From NCBI GenBank assembly GCA_964363305.1, contig CAYIHX010000004.1, positions 1-64,000 of the forward strand: 64,000 nt of DNA, in the 5' to 3' direction. A program made the position numbers and the translations under genes. The notes below the pieces were generated by a model that made no database searches, was not told where the DNA came from, and saw only the letters and a list, made by a program, of their open reading frames with translations. Of this stretch, positions 42,178 through 51,323 are shown one piece after another (position 1 is the first letter of the stretch; every line of letters begins with the position of its first letter). Source of the stretch: CAYIHX01 sp964363305 (GTDB taxonomy: Bacteria; Bdellovibrionota; UBA1018).

Positions 42178-43575
42178 CTACTCAAGCCAAACGCGGCATT
42201 CACGACCACCCGCCCGAGATTCAAAAAGCGGCCCAGGCACGAGGTCTGAGGGATTGAGAAAGCGAGCTTGAATCACCTCGATCCGGATGCCTTCGCTCGG
42301 AAGGCGCGAAAGCGTCTCATCCGGAATCACCGATGCCAGATCGAGAGCCAAGTGCGCGGGAAGAGCGAGCTCAACCCTCATTTCCCCCTTCTCACTTACG
42401 CGCACGCGCAGCTTGAGCACCTGACCGACGCTCTCTGCTGACGCCTGAGGAGTCGATCCCTCCGCAAAGCGATCAAAGGCGCTCGCCCAAGGAAGGCGGA
42501 CACCCAATTGGCGCTGCTGCTGGAGCAAACCATGCAGGACCCGAATCAGCAAAAACAAAGACGCGGGCCCAGCCGCGCGAAACGCCAGTCGCTGCGCCCC
42601 CAGCGCCGCCTTCAGTCGTTCACCCAGGTTCCATTCTTCCACCGAGAACAATCCTGTTTGGAGAAAGGGAAGCAGAAGAACGCGCGCCACCTCGGACAGT
42701 TGCATGCGCAAAGGCTCAAGCAGAGCCGGATCAAACCCCAGCGCCAGAAAAGAAGGAAGCGCGTCGAAGGGCTGCCCCCTTCGCAACTGCCTCACTAAAC
42801 CAACAAGCGCCGCACAAAAGTTTTCAGAAATTTCGCTCATGCAGCCAAAATCGAGCACCCCGACCCGACCCTCCGGAAGGAATCTAAAATTGCCCGAATG
42901 CGGATCACCATGAACCCATCGATCCCGAAAAACGCTTTCAAGAAAATGATTCAGGAGAATCTCCGCTCCTCGCTCACGAGCCTGCCTGTCGGCCTCACGC
43001 GCGAAATCCTCAACTCCCAATCCATCCAACCAACCGGTGACGATCACCTTATCCCCGCACCATTCGCGACAGGGTTCAGGCACCACGATCCCCTCACGCG
43101 CAATCCAGGTCGATCGAGCCCGCTCGATCGAAGCCACCTCCCGGCGGTAGTCGAGCTCCTCATCGATCACCCGCCGAAATTCTTCGCGATATGACTCGAG
43201 CGAAAACGCCCCGCCAAAAAACTTCAATGGTTGTCCCAGCCACCCAAGCACTCGCAGCTGACGCTCGATCGCCTCTCGGATTTCGATGAACTGCACTTTG
43301 ATGGCCGCCTCCCGTCCCTCTACCCGCGCGCGATAAACCTGCGAGAGAGAGGCGACCGCCGCGGGCGCCGGCTCTCCTGCTCCAAATACGGCGGCCAGGC
43401 GTTCCGCTCCCCATGCGCTATCAAGGACGGCTCGAATTTCAGGCCATGGCTCAGGCTGAATCCTCTGCTCAGAGAACTCAAAACCTGCCCGCCCCCTCAG
43501 CGTTTGCCCCAGTTTACCGGGAAGTCCCCGCATCCCGCCGAGCAATTGCGTAAGGTAACGATCCGCCCGACTCAC
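42178..43575 (-). CDS. UbiB/ABC1-family atypical kinase
   Basis: Start taken at GTG 43575, which overlaps the tldD stop (GTGA). The frame continues to 43884 only as a shadow of tldD. The protein has 465 residues. KLGQTLRGR at about 21-29 is the KxGQ motif, VASLSQVYRARVEGREAAIKVQ gives the Ala-rich loop and lysine, and WVHGDPHSGNF with VGVLDFGCMSE gives the catalytic and metal-binding segments. Members support ubiquinone synthesis or lipid handling. A weakly conserved C-terminal tail without a clear membrane helix differs from UbiB proper. Confidence 0.86.
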   Translation of the reverse strand: MSRADRYLTQLLGGMRGLPGKLGQTLRGRAGFEFSEQRIQPEPWPEIRAVLDSAWGAERLAAVFGAGEPAPAAVASLSQVYRARVEGREAAIKVQFIEIREAIERQLRVLGWLGQPLKFFGGAFSLESYREEFRRVIDEELDYRREVASIERARSTWIAREGIVVPEPCREWCGDKVIVTGWLDGLGVEDFAREADRQARERGAEILLNHFLESVFRDRWVHGDPHSGNFRFLPEGRVGVLDFGCMSEISENFCAALVGLVRQLRRGQPFDALPSFLALGFDPALLEPLRMQLSEVARVLLLPFLQTGLFSVEEWNLGERLKAALGAQRLAFRAAGPASLFLLIRVLHGLLQQQRQLGVRLPWASAFDRFAEGSTPQASAESVGQVLKLRVRVSEKGEMRVELALPAHLALDLASVIPDETLSRLPSEGIRIEVIQARFLNPSDLVPGPLFESRAGGRECRVWLE

Positions 43576-45029
43576 GAAAAATATTCGCTGGCGGCAACCT
43601 CGCCGCCAACCGTCAACTCGGGAATCCGCAAAGTGGGCTGCGCGTCGGTCACCGGCGCGCGCTGTCCGTCTTTGCCGCAAGTCCCTGTCGAAAACCCGAG
43701 GTCCGTTCCCACGCGGTCCACGATCGAGAGCACCTTCGGTCCGTTGCCCACGAGCGTAGCCCCGCGAATCGGCTCCGCGAGTTTGCCATCGCGAATCAGG
43801 TACCCCTCCGTCACGGCAAAAACAAAATCCCCCGTCACCGTGTTGACCTGTCCGCCACCCATCTTTTTCACGTAGATGCCCCATTTCGTATCGCGAAGAA
43901 TCTGCTCCGGATCATCCTGTCCCGGCGCGATATAGGTGTTGGTCATTCGCACGATTGGTTTGCTGCGAAAGGTTTCCCGCCTGCCATTTCCCGTAGCCAT
44001 CAAGTCAAACTTCATGGCCGACAAACGGTCCACGAGATACCCCTTGAGAATTCCATTCTCGATCAACGTCGTATTTTTGGAGGGAGTTCCCTCGTCATCA
44101 AACGTGAAACTGCCTCGCTTCTCTAGCATCGTCCCGTCATCCCGCACCGTAATCAGCGGCGAAGCCACTTGCTGACCGATTTTTCCCTGGTAGACCGACA
44201 GGCCATTGCAGGCGAGATCGGCTTCGAGACCATGCCCCACGGCCTCGTGAATCATCGTCCCACCGGCTTCTGCCGCGAGCACCACCGGCATCGCGCCGGC
44301 GGGAGCGGGCTTTGCGTCGAGGAGGAGCTTCACGCGTTCCGCTACTTCTCGGCCCATCGCCTCGGGCGTGCGGCTCTCGAAAAACTCCGTACCGACCCAA
44401 CCGCCGTCACTCTCGTAGGCCGTCTCAACGCGGATTCCCTTATGCGCAACCACCTGCGCCACTAGATGGAGATAGGTCTTCTCCGTCCGCGCGAACTGAC
44501 CGTCGCTGTTCACGACCAAGGTCTTCCGCAAAGAGTCGAGAAAAAGCGTCGTCACTTGACGAGGGTTCGGCAGTACTTCGTAGACCGCTTTTTCCGCCCG
44601 CTCGAGGTACTTCACCTTTTCCCCGATCGAGAGTTTACGTGGTGAGTTTTTCACCACATATTCGAGAACGGCCCGGTTTGACTGCACGCTCGAGCGCCAG
44701 TCAAACCGCTGAGGCGCAAAAGGTTTTCCCACGTCGACAGCCGCCGAGAGAGTTCTCGCAAGCACTCTCATCGAATCGAGGGAGAGATCGGTCGTATAGC
44801 CGTAGATCGATCGACGATCGAAGAGGAGGCGAAGGCCCACGCCTCGATCGATACCGTCCGTGATGCGATCAATCTTCCCTCCATCCCGCGCGATACGAGT
44901 GGAAGCCGTCTCCTCAAAAAACAGCTCCGCGAGATCTCCGCCGCGCGAGAGCGCCTCGTGAAGAACGGATTCAACCTCTTCAGTCTTCAGACCGAACACG
45001 GCTAGGGCTTCGCTCAGATTCGAGGTCAT
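43572..45029 (-). CDS. tldD: TldD-family metalloprotease
   Basis: A 485-residue protein. The metal motif GGTMIHEAVGHGLEADL lies at about 257-272 with HEAVGH at 261-266. The N-terminal segment DLAELFFEETASTRIARDGG and the C-terminal GNGPKVLSIVDRVGTDL are typical. TldD normally acts with TldE to trim unfolded peptides or peptide natural products; no tldE is seen here. The start lies within the 3' end of the upstream DUF4911-like gene (50-bp overlap). Confidence 0.95.
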   Translation of the reverse strand: MTSNLSEALAVFGLKTEEVESVLHEALSRGGDLAELFFEETASTRIARDGGKIDRITDGIDRGVGLRLLFDRRSIYGYTTDLSLDSMRVLARTLSAAVDVGKPFAPQRFDWRSSVQSNRAVLEYVVKNSPRKLSIGEKVKYLERAEKAVYEVLPNPRQVTTLFLDSLRKTLVVNSDGQFARTEKTYLHLVAQVVAHKGIRVETAYESDGGWVGTEFFESRTPEAMGREVAERVKLLLDAKPAPAGAMPVVLAAEAGGTMIHEAVGHGLEADLACNGLSVYQGKIGQQVASPLITVRDDGTMLEKRGSFTFDDEGTPSKNTTLIENGILKGYLVDRLSAMKFDLMATGNGRRETFRSKPIVRMTNTYIAPGQDDPEQILRDTKWGIYVKKMGGGQVNTVTGDFVFAVTEGYLIRDGKLAEPIRGATLVGNGPKVLSIVDRVGTDLGFSTGTCGKDGQRAPVTDAQPTLRIPELTVGGEVAASEYFS

Positions 45030-45276
45030 AGATCATATCTCCCAATTCTTTCAGAACCCGATCCACATCTTCTTCGAATTTCACAGGAATCTGCAACTCG
45101 AGGTCGCGGTATGCCGCACCGACCGGATGATCAAGGGTCGAGTAGCTGGCAATCCCCTCATTCGCTTCGAGTACCGTGTAGATGAAGGCTGACTCTTCCT
45201 TCTTGACTCGAATACGGCGAATAACAACCTGTTTGAACTCCGGCGGAATGGGCTTCATCGAAGCAAACACTATCAT
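44980..45276 (-). CDS. DUF4911-like small protein
   Basis: About 98 residues from ATG 45276 (MIVFASMKPIPPEF); an upstream ATG at 45306 is possible. It contains the pattern FIYTVLEANEGIASYSTLDH and, later, FEEDVDRVLKELGDM, which fits DUF4911 proteins found next to unrelated housekeeping genes. It overlaps the tldD start by 50 bp. Function unknown. No membrane segment. Confidence 0.72.
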   Translation of the reverse strand: MIVFASMKPIPPEFKQVVIRRIRVKKEESAFIYTVLEANEGIASYSTLDHPVGAAYRDLELQIPVKFEEDVDRVLKELGDMIYDLESERSPSRVRSED

Positions 45277-45363
45277 GTCGGCCGAGCGACGTAAATTTGA
45301 CGGCATTTTCCTTCATAACAGCGCTTGCCCTGGCAAGTCGCTCAACCTTATCCTGAATGAAGG

Positions 45364-46329
45364 ATGCTCAAGGACTCGAGTTTCCGCAGTCGTGTTTGGA
45401 TTGGACTTACGCTTCTCAGCGGCTTAAATGGCAGCTTAGTAGGTTGCGCTTCTACGTCCCCTCAAACCAGCCCAGATAGCCACACTACTTTCGAACCCGG
45501 CATTAAACCGGACGAAGCGGTCGAGGCTCCTGCGGCCGCCGCAGCAACCCCCGACGCGGCCTTGGCCAACATCGATCCCGTGCCTGGAAGCAATCCCTCC
45601 CCTGGCGTATCTCCGCCCCAAAGCGCAACCCTCCATCTTCAGGAGCGGGTTGATTTTCTCGAAAACCGAGTCACCGCGCTCAACGAAAAACTCGACGCTA
45701 CCCGCGTCTCGCTCGAGAATGCCGGTTTTTCGAAGGCGGAGAGAGTTGCGGCCGTTCCGCACCCAGCCGAAGATCTCGGGGACGAGATCGAAACCACACC
45801 CACTCGTCGAGATCCCGAAGCGGGATTCACCAACAACAACGCGATACGCGCGTATCGCCAGGCCATGATTCTTTTCCGGTCCGGCAAACACGCGGACGCC
45901 ATACTGAGCTTCTCTACATTTCTTCAAAGCTACGCAGATCATCCCCTGGCGGGCTCCGCACAATTTTACGTCGGAGAAGCCTACTTCCGGCAAAAAGAGT
46001 ATCGCCTGGCCGCACAGGAATATCAGCGTGTCCTGACCGCCTATGACCGCAGCCCGCATGTCACCACCGCGCTCAAACAACTCGCGACCTCCCATGAGAG
46101 CCTGCAAATGCATGACGAGGCCAACAAGAACAAGCAAATGCTGAGTTCGCTTTTTCCTCAGTCACCGGCGGCCGAACCTCTCTTTAACGCTTTGGCGGCG
46201 AGCGCGCCGCCGCCTCCTGTCGCCCCGGAAGCACCAGTGTCCCTTCCTCCCGCTGTCGATGCCATTCAGGGCGAAAAAAACACCCCGGAGATACCGGCCA
46301 CCGCTCCCCTTGAAACCTCGGGCCCATGA
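45364..46329 (+). CDS. YbgF/CpoB-like lipoprotein with coiled coil and TPRs
   Basis: A 321-residue protein. The signal ends in a lipobox VGCA (about 26-29). A Pro/Ala-rich linker, a short coiled coil (LQERVDFLENRVTALNEKL) and three TPR repeats follow (AYRQAMILFRSGKHADAILS; AQFYVGEAYFRQKEYRLAAQ; ALKQLATSHESLQMHDEANK). This is the CpoB/YbgF layout, a factor that coordinates outer-membrane constriction and peptidoglycan synthesis with Tol-Pal. No tol genes are present, and the lipid anchor and Pro-rich tail differ from the classical protein. It overlaps the LysM gene by 4 bp. Confidence 0.83.
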   Translation: MLKDSSFRSRVWIGLTLLSGLNGSLVGCASTSPQTSPDSHTTFEPGIKPDEAVEAPAAAAATPDAALANIDPVPGSNPSPGVSPPQSATLHLQERVDFLENRVTALNEKLDATRVSLENAGFSKAERVAAVPHPAEDLGDEIETTPTRRDPEAGFTNNNAIRAYRQAMILFRSGKHADAILSFSTFLQSYADHPLAGSAQFYVGEAYFRQKEYRLAAQEYQRVLTAYDRSPHVTTALKQLATSHESLQMHDEANKNKQMLSSLFPQSPAAEPLFNALAASAPPPPVAPEAPVSLPPAVDAIQGEKNTPEIPATAPLETSGP

Positions 46330-48002
46330 AACCACCGCGACTTCTTAAAAAACTCCCACCCTGCGCCCTCTTCAGTCTCCTGAGTGGCCTATCAGCGTCT
46401 GCGGCTCTCCCCACCTTGAAACCCATCTCCGATCCGGAATGGAAGCAGATCGCGGGCGAAAGGGTCGACCAAAAATACGAAATCGTCAGAGGCGATACGC
46501 TCTACGACATCTCACAACGACTTTTCGGTGATTCGCGCTACTGGCCGAAAATTTGGGCGCTGAACAATCGAAAGATCTCCAATCCGCACTGGATTCGGCC
46601 TGGGGCCGAAATCTCCTTCGTTCCCGGCACCGGAACCAGCCTCCCTGGAGTCCGGATCGCGGACGTGGGTGGCACGCGAGATTTCCGCACCCAAGAAACC
46701 GCAAGCGACTTCTCAGGCGCCCCCTCCTCCGTCGCCGACCTCTTGCGGGAAGATCGACGCTCGCCCGAGTGGCGGGATCTTCCGAGGCAAACCTGGGAGC
46801 ACGTCCCCTTGGCGCTCCCTCCGACCGTCGATGCCCAAGGTTTTGATCGCTCCAGTCGAGTAAAAATCAAGGTCAACACCGGGTTTGAGCTAGAGGCTAT
46901 CGCCGCTACTGAGAAGATTGAACCGCTCGGGCACATCTCCGGCTCCCGTTCGAACTCCAAAAATCTCTCGACCGGAGATACCGTCTTCATCATCGCCGAC
47001 TCAGAGCTCCAAGTCGGTGCCAGCTATGCCGTGACCATCGACCCCGTCGTGCTGAAGTCAAGAAAGTCGACCCGTACGGGTTTCAGCTACGCCGTCGCCG
47101 GCGAGATCAAAATCATCGGCGTGAAGGAAGGACTCTTCATCGGCACCATCACGAAATCGAAATTTTTCCTGACCCGTGGCGCGATGCTCATGCCAAACCC
47201 CCCGAGAGTCCCCGCCCTCCAGCCCCAAACCGGGCCTGCGCCGCTCGAAGGCGTTATTATGTTCGACAAGCGCTTTGGCACCTATGCCGCCGCGCAAGGA
47301 AAGAACGTTTTCATCGATCGCGGAACCGACGACGGCGTGCAGCCAGGGATGGTTTTCCGCTCCTATCAGTATCATGACCCGGTTAACGAGAAACGCATCA
47401 CTGACTCTGACTTCATCATTCAAGCCGACATGATCGTCACCTACGTCTCGCCGCAGTTCTGCGTAGCAAGGGTGCTGCGTAACTTCGCGCCGGTAAACGA
47501 GGACAGTCTCGTCGTGCTCCTCACTGACATCTCCGACCTCAACAGCCTCTCCGGCTTTAGGGCTCGCACCTCGGACGAGGTGAAACGAGATCGCGAACTC
47601 GATGACCTCGACAGGCTCGACGGAAGACCCCTCACCGAAGACGAGCGTCGCGAACTCAAACAGCTCGAGAACTGGAAAAAGAACCCCCCTGACAGCGCTC
47701 CCCCGGCACCGGCAGCCCCTGGCGCCGATCCACTCGACCCTCAAGCTATCCCTCCGGCGGAGGACGGCGAGACCGTACTCCCTCCCCCCCCTCCGGCAGC
47801 AGAGGAGTTCGGGGAAGACCCGATGGCCGCCGAAATGGAGACCCCAGAGACCGCGCCACCGCCATCGGCCGGTGAACCCCTCCCGGCTCCAGCAGACGCC
47901 CCGCCCCCTCCCCCACCATCTGACGCAACAGGTAATGATGTTCCGTTACCCCCTCCACCTCCTGACTCGGCATTACAAGACCTCGAAGACCTTGCTCCGT
48001 AA
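46326..48002 (+). CDS. LysM-domain envelope protein with acidic Pro-rich tail
   Basis: A 558-residue protein. A signal peptide (about 1-27) is followed by one LysM domain at about 50-100 (YEIVRGDTLYDISQRLFGDS; WPKIWALNNRKISNPHWIRP), which binds peptidoglycan. A middle beta-rich region (about 180-400) has no clear name. Residues about 455-558 are Pro/Glu/Asp-rich with several polyproline runs, a likely extended spacer. It is translationally coupled to the YbgF-like lipoprotein. Confidence 0.87.
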   Translation: MKPPRLLKKLPPCALFSLLSGLSASAALPTLKPISDPEWKQIAGERVDQKYEIVRGDTLYDISQRLFGDSRYWPKIWALNNRKISNPHWIRPGAEISFVPGTGTSLPGVRIADVGGTRDFRTQETASDFSGAPSSVADLLREDRRSPEWRDLPRQTWEHVPLALPPTVDAQGFDRSSRVKIKVNTGFELEAIAATEKIEPLGHISGSRSNSKNLSTGDTVFIIADSELQVGASYAVTIDPVVLKSRKSTRTGFSYAVAGEIKIIGVKEGLFIGTITKSKFFLTRGAMLMPNPPRVPALQPQTGPAPLEGVIMFDKRFGTYAAAQGKNVFIDRGTDDGVQPGMVFRSYQYHDPVNEKRITDSDFIIQADMIVTYVSPQFCVARVLRNFAPVNEDSLVVLLTDISDLNSLSGFRARTSDEVKRDRELDDLDRLDGRPLTEDERRELKQLENWKKNPPDSAPPAPAAPGADPLDPQAIPPAEDGETVLPPPPPAAEEFGEDPMAAEMETPETAPPPSAGEPLPAPADAPPPPPPSDATGNDVPLPPPPPDSALQDLEDLAP

Positions 48003-48047
48003 AATTTTCGGGGTCCCTGATGCTCTAAAACGCGCTATGCTCGCATC

Positions 48048-48227
48048 ATGTTTGGACTCAGCCTTGGACACCTCCTGATTGTTCTCGTCGTCGTTCTTCT
48101 GTTCGGAGCCCGCAGGCTCCCCGAGCTCGGTGCGGCCCTCGGAAAAGGCATGCGCGCCTTCAAGAAAGGGTTGGACGGCGAAGATGAGGAACGGAAGAAG
48201 CTCGACGACAAAGATCAGGGCCGCTGA
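48048..48227 (+). CDS. tatA: TatA, twin-arginine translocase subunit
   Basis: A 59-residue protein from ATG 48048 to TGA 48227. It begins MFGLSLGHLLIVLVVVLLFG, the single TatA membrane helix, followed by ARRLPELGAALGKGMRAFKK, the hinge and amphipathic helix with the conserved FG and LP residues. A charged tail follows. TatA oligomers form the translocation path for folded proteins. No tatB or tatC is adjacent. The lipoprotein start follows 1 bp after the stop. Confidence 0.95.
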   Translation: MFGLSLGHLLIVLVVVLLFGARRLPELGAALGKGMRAFKKGLDGEDEERKKLDDKDQGR

Positions 48228-48228
48228 A

Positions 48229-49080
48229 ATGAAGTACGTGAATACCCCGTTCATCGCTCTCGTACTCTTCTCTCTCGGTTCGGGGTGCGCCACGGTAGTG
48301 CAGAACCTCTCGTTGAAGAACATGGAGGATGGCTCATGGAAGGGCTCAGGGATTCTCCTGGGTGCCCGATTCTCTGGCTCACGAGAAGGCCTCAATCTGG
48401 GCCAATGCCGCATTGAACTGCGCGAAGAGACCTCCGGTCAGTTCTTCGAGGCCCATTTCGAACCAGACGCTCGGACGGTCCTCATCGAAGCCAGGTCTGG
48501 GCGCTATTTTGGAAAAGAAATTCAATGCGCCCGCTATCGCAGTTGGGACATCTCTTCTCTTTTCCCTGGCGGGATTTCGGTAGCCTCGGGAAAAATCTCC
48601 TACGGCGGCGACATCCTTTTTCAGTTCAGCGATGATGCCAAATCACTTTCACTCGTCCCGTCTCCGCGCAAAGAAACGCTCGAGTTTCTGGCGACCGCCT
48701 ACCACAAGCTCCATCCCTCGAGACGAGCCCAACTCGTTTCAGGCTACACCGGTCGCGGCATTCGATCCTCGATGCTCGCAGCCGGAAGCTCCGGCGAGCT
48801 TCAAATCAAAGTGACGAAATTTCAGGGACAAGAGAACGTCGAAATGACCGCCCTCACTCAAGCTCTCGCCGACTGCGGCAATGACAGTGCCTTCACACAG
48901 GACCGCGTTCGAGCCGGTCACCTCCACCTCGACGCCAGCTACGCAGCGGAGAGCGGAAAGGTGGAGGTCGTCGAGGATCTGAAAAACTCCGCTCTCGCGG
49001 AGAGCTACGAGAGCTGCCTCGTCCAGGCATTGGAGACCTTCAAGCCTGGCGTGAAGCTCGGAGTCTCTGTTTCGTACTAA
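48229..49080 (+). CDS. Lipoprotein of unknown function
   Basis: Start ATG 48229, 1 bp after tatA; the frame is open further upstream only as a shadow of tatA. The precursor has 283 residues with a lipobox GSGCA (about 17-21). The mature part has a beta-rich region (GILLGARFSGSREGLNLGQC) and a C-terminal domain (IKVTKFQGQENVEMTALTQA; YESCLVQALETFKPG) that resembles the TonB/AgmX-like C-terminal pattern seen in deltaproteobacterial proteins. The role is not known. Confidence 0.75.
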   Translation: MKYVNTPFIALVLFSLGSGCATVVQNLSLKNMEDGSWKGSGILLGARFSGSREGLNLGQCRIELREETSGQFFEAHFEPDARTVLIEARSGRYFGKEIQCARYRSWDISSLFPGGISVASGKISYGGDILFQFSDDAKSLSLVPSPRKETLEFLATAYHKLHPSRRAQLVSGYTGRGIRSSMLAAGSSGELQIKVTKFQGQENVEMTALTQALADCGNDSAFTQDRVRAGHLHLDASYAAESGKVEVVEDLKNSALAESYESCLVQALETFKPGVKLGVSVSY

Positions 49081-49170
49081 GCCGCAGGGCGAAGGCACCC
49101 GAGCCACCGCCATCCATTTGACTGACGCTGCCGTCTCATACATTGCTACGAGAAATCCGATGGATACTCT

Positions 49171-49851
49171 GTGGGAAAGGCTGACCTCCGCACTCTCAAA
49201 CCGCTGATCGCGGGCATTCTCTTACCGGCTTGCCTGGCCTTCTTCTCTCCTCCTGAAAAATCGTTCGCGACCCCTCTCCCGAACAAGCACTGCACCCCAC
49301 TGCGCCTTCAAAGGGTGTTTGAACGACTCAGAGTTTCCAAGCGAGCTGAAATCTCTCCAGAGCAGCTTCGCCTCAGGGATTTCCATCTTGGACGGAAAAA
49401 CATTCAAACCTACCCCGCGACAGGGGCTTATGTGCACCAGGTCCTGGGACTCAAGTTCGGCTCTGCCATCAATAGCGCGGAATGGATGAGATGGTTCGAT
49501 CGCCTTCTGACTCGTTCAGCCGACCCCCTGGTCGAACTGGAAAACCAATGGCTCACGACCTCCTTCGAAAACGTGATTTGGACGACCAAAGACAGACTTT
49601 ACACGAGGGAGGACCTCACCTCCATTCAGGTCACGATGAAATTCAAAAAAAATTACGTATTCGTCAATCGATACGCCCTACCCAGACTCTGGGATCGGGA
49701 GCAATCGCCGGTACGCCTGGGGAAAAAATACTTTGTGGTTGGAGAATATGACCTGAGAAACAACTTTCACAAAATCTTCAATTTCGAAGGCCTGGAGAGC
49801 ATCGAGGTTGTTGATCCCGTGACAAAGGAGAGAAAGAAGTATTCATTTTAG
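49171..49851 (+). CDS. Secreted protein of unknown function
   Basis: A 226-residue frame from GTG 49171. A hydrophobic segment (PLIAGILLPACLAFFS) preceded by Lys/Arg acts as a signal peptide. The mature part is basic and rich in aromatic residues (IQTYPATGAYVHQVLGLKFG; FKKNYVFVNRYALPRLWDRE) with no recognised motif. It ends 4 bp inside the convergent MshEN-like gene. No close neighbour explains it. Confidence 0.68.
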   Translation: MGKADLRTLKPLIAGILLPACLAFFSPPEKSFATPLPNKHCTPLRLQRVFERLRVSKRAEISPEQLRLRDFHLGRKNIQTYPATGAYVHQVLGLKFGSAINSAEWMRWFDRLLTRSADPLVELENQWLTTSFENVIWTTKDRLYTREDLTSIQVTMKFKKNYVFVNRYALPRLWDREQSPVRLGKKYFVVGEYDLRNNFHKIFNFEGLESIEVVDPVTKERKKYSF

Positions 49852-50411
49852 CTAGCCAGCGACGACTGAGACGCCCTCAGATAGTCCGCGAGCGTGGGGT
49901 CGAGCCCCTTTGGAGAGAGGGAGAGAACCCACTCAGGTGTGAGGCGATGAAGGTGCTCGGCAGTACTCCAGAAGTGCTCAGGCATAATCAGCCAGGGCCG
50001 AATGCCATGAATCCCAGCCTGGCCGAGTTTTCTTCGCGCCAGCGCATCAGCCTGATCGAGCGCATCAAGACGCGCGGGGTCCAGGAAGCCCACCGAAAGC
50101 ATGCGTCGCGAGCGAAAGAATTTGTGCTCGACTCGGAAGCCCAGCGGCAGCATCCCGAATTTTACAATTTGCTCACGCGTATACAAATCCTGTCCCTCGG
50201 TCGAAAGATAAGCAGGATCAACGTGAAAAAAATCGACACGAAAGCTTTTACCGAGCGCCTTCTTCATCGACTCTTCGGTCAAGATGCGAAGCTCCAGCCC
50301 CGCATCTCCGAAACGTTTTCCCGTCGCGCGGGAATGAGCCAGGATCTCGTCCACCTGGCGAGACGTCAACGCGCCCTTTGCTACGAGGTATTCACCGATC
50401 CGCATCCTCAT
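49848..50411 (-). CDS. MshEN-like (GspE N-terminal type) protein, possible c-di-GMP binder
   Basis: A 187-residue protein. MRIGEYLVAKGALTSRQVDE followed by ILAHSR, and KRFGDAGLELRILTEESMKK, give two copies of the MshEN pattern (RxGxxLxxxGxxxxxxL). Known MshEN domains bind c-di-GMP. The second half (HVDPAYLSTEGQDLYTREQI; FGMLPLGFRVEHKF) extends beyond the usual domain, and no ATPase core is present. The gene starts 8 bp after a HAMP-type membrane protein gene and is likely co-transcribed with it. c-di-GMP binding is inference. Confidence 0.72.
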   Translation of the reverse strand: MRMRIGEYLVAKGALTSRQVDEILAHSRATGKRFGDAGLELRILTEESMKKALGKSFRVDFFHVDPAYLSTEGQDLYTREQIVKFGMLPLGFRVEHKFFRSRRMLSVGFLDPARLDALDQADALARRKLGQAGIHGIRPWLIMPEHFWSTAEHLHRLTPEWVLSLSPKGLDPTLADYLRASQSSLAS

Positions 50412-50418
50412 GAATCAC

Positions 50419-50898
50419 CTATGCGACGAAGCGTTTCACGGAGGAGCCCGCTTTCTTCACAAGCTTCCGATGCCGCTCCATTTGTAAGTTATATGCTGCG
50501 GCAACTTCCTGAAAATAGTCTTTCTGACGAAACTTCACATCATCGTTCGTATTGCCTTCCGCCACGTCGATGACGTGTTTACGAAGACGATAGAGCGGAC
50601 CCGCGACTCGATGAGAAAGCACCAAGCCCAGCGTGCAGACGGCCGCGAAAGCCACACATGCAGTCGCCAGGAAAATGTAAAACATCTCGCGTCGTTGATC
50701 TCTTAAGAATTCAAAAAAAACGTGATCTTGCGGAAGTCCGAGGGCCACGCCCTGATCCCAGAACTTCTCGAAGAAGTACCAGTTCGCGCCATAGAACACG
50801 CCGATCACCACGAAAGAGATCGCCACCATCCACGCCATGAAGGCGAGCTGAAAGGGAGGGTTGATCAGAAACACTTTGCGTTTATTCTTCATAGCCAT
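50419..50898 (-). CDS. Membrane protein with two helices and a HAMP domain only
   Basis: Start taken at ATG 50898 (MAMKNKRKVFLINPPFQLAF); the frame extends to 50964 without sense. The protein has about 159 residues: a first helix (AFMAWMVAISFVVIGVFYGA), a periplasmic loop of about 35 residues, a second helix (MFYIFLATACVAFAAVCTLGL) and a HAMP-type module (LSHRVAGPLYRLRKHVIDVA, then EGN). It lacks any kinase, cyclase or methyl-accepting domain. It could relay a signal to the MshEN-like partner encoded next. Confidence 0.75.
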   Translation of the reverse strand: MAMKNKRKVFLINPPFQLAFMAWMVAISFVVIGVFYGANWYFFEKFWDQGVALGLPQDHVFFEFLRDQRREMFYIFLATACVAFAAVCTLGLVLSHRVAGPLYRLRKHVIDVAEGNTNDDVKFRQKDYFQEVAAAYNLQMERHRKLVKKAGSSVKRFVA

Positions 50899-51027
50899 CG
50901 ACCTTGACCTCTTAGGAGTACTATCGGCTTCCAGTCTTGCGCTCTTGAGAAAAAAAAATATCAATCAATTCAAATAGATAAATCAATTCACTTCTAGGGA
51001 ATGCACCTCCCCTCAAATTAGCCTAAA

Positions 51028-51323
51028 ATGGACAACGTGAAGCCCCTTCGATTTACGACCCATGCATTCCAACGGTTTTTTGAACGGGGACTTTCGCCGG
51101 AAGAATGCGCGGCCGCTTTTCTCAACTCAAAAGTGATTGAAAGTTACCCTGTTGATAAGCCGTTTCCATCCATATGGTTGTCGCTGAAACCCCGGATTCA
51201 ATTCATATAATCACAGCTTACGTGCCCAATCCTACGCTCTGGTCACCCGATTTTACCGCAAGACGAAAAAAAGGTGGTTCACAACGACGAACTCTATTTG
51301 TGTCCTGTGTCGTGGAACAATGA
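51028..51323 (+). pseudogene. Frameshifted DUF4258 family toxin-like gene
   Basis: The first frame (from ATG 51028) gives LRFTTHAFQRFFERGLSPEE and VIESYPVDKPFPS, the DUF4258 N-terminal pattern, and stops at 51210. A second frame from 51174 gives MVVAETPDSIHIITAYVPNP and WSPDFTARRKK, the C-terminal DUF4258 pattern, and runs to TGA 51323. A frameshift and the loss of a short middle part (the expected LLGxxxGxPLHV region) separate them. The gene is broken. Confidence 0.75.

Noticed and set aside
42178..43884. A longer version of the ABC1 kinase starting at 43884
   Set aside because: The first 103 residues are a shifted-frame shadow of tldD; the family sequence begins after GTG 43575.
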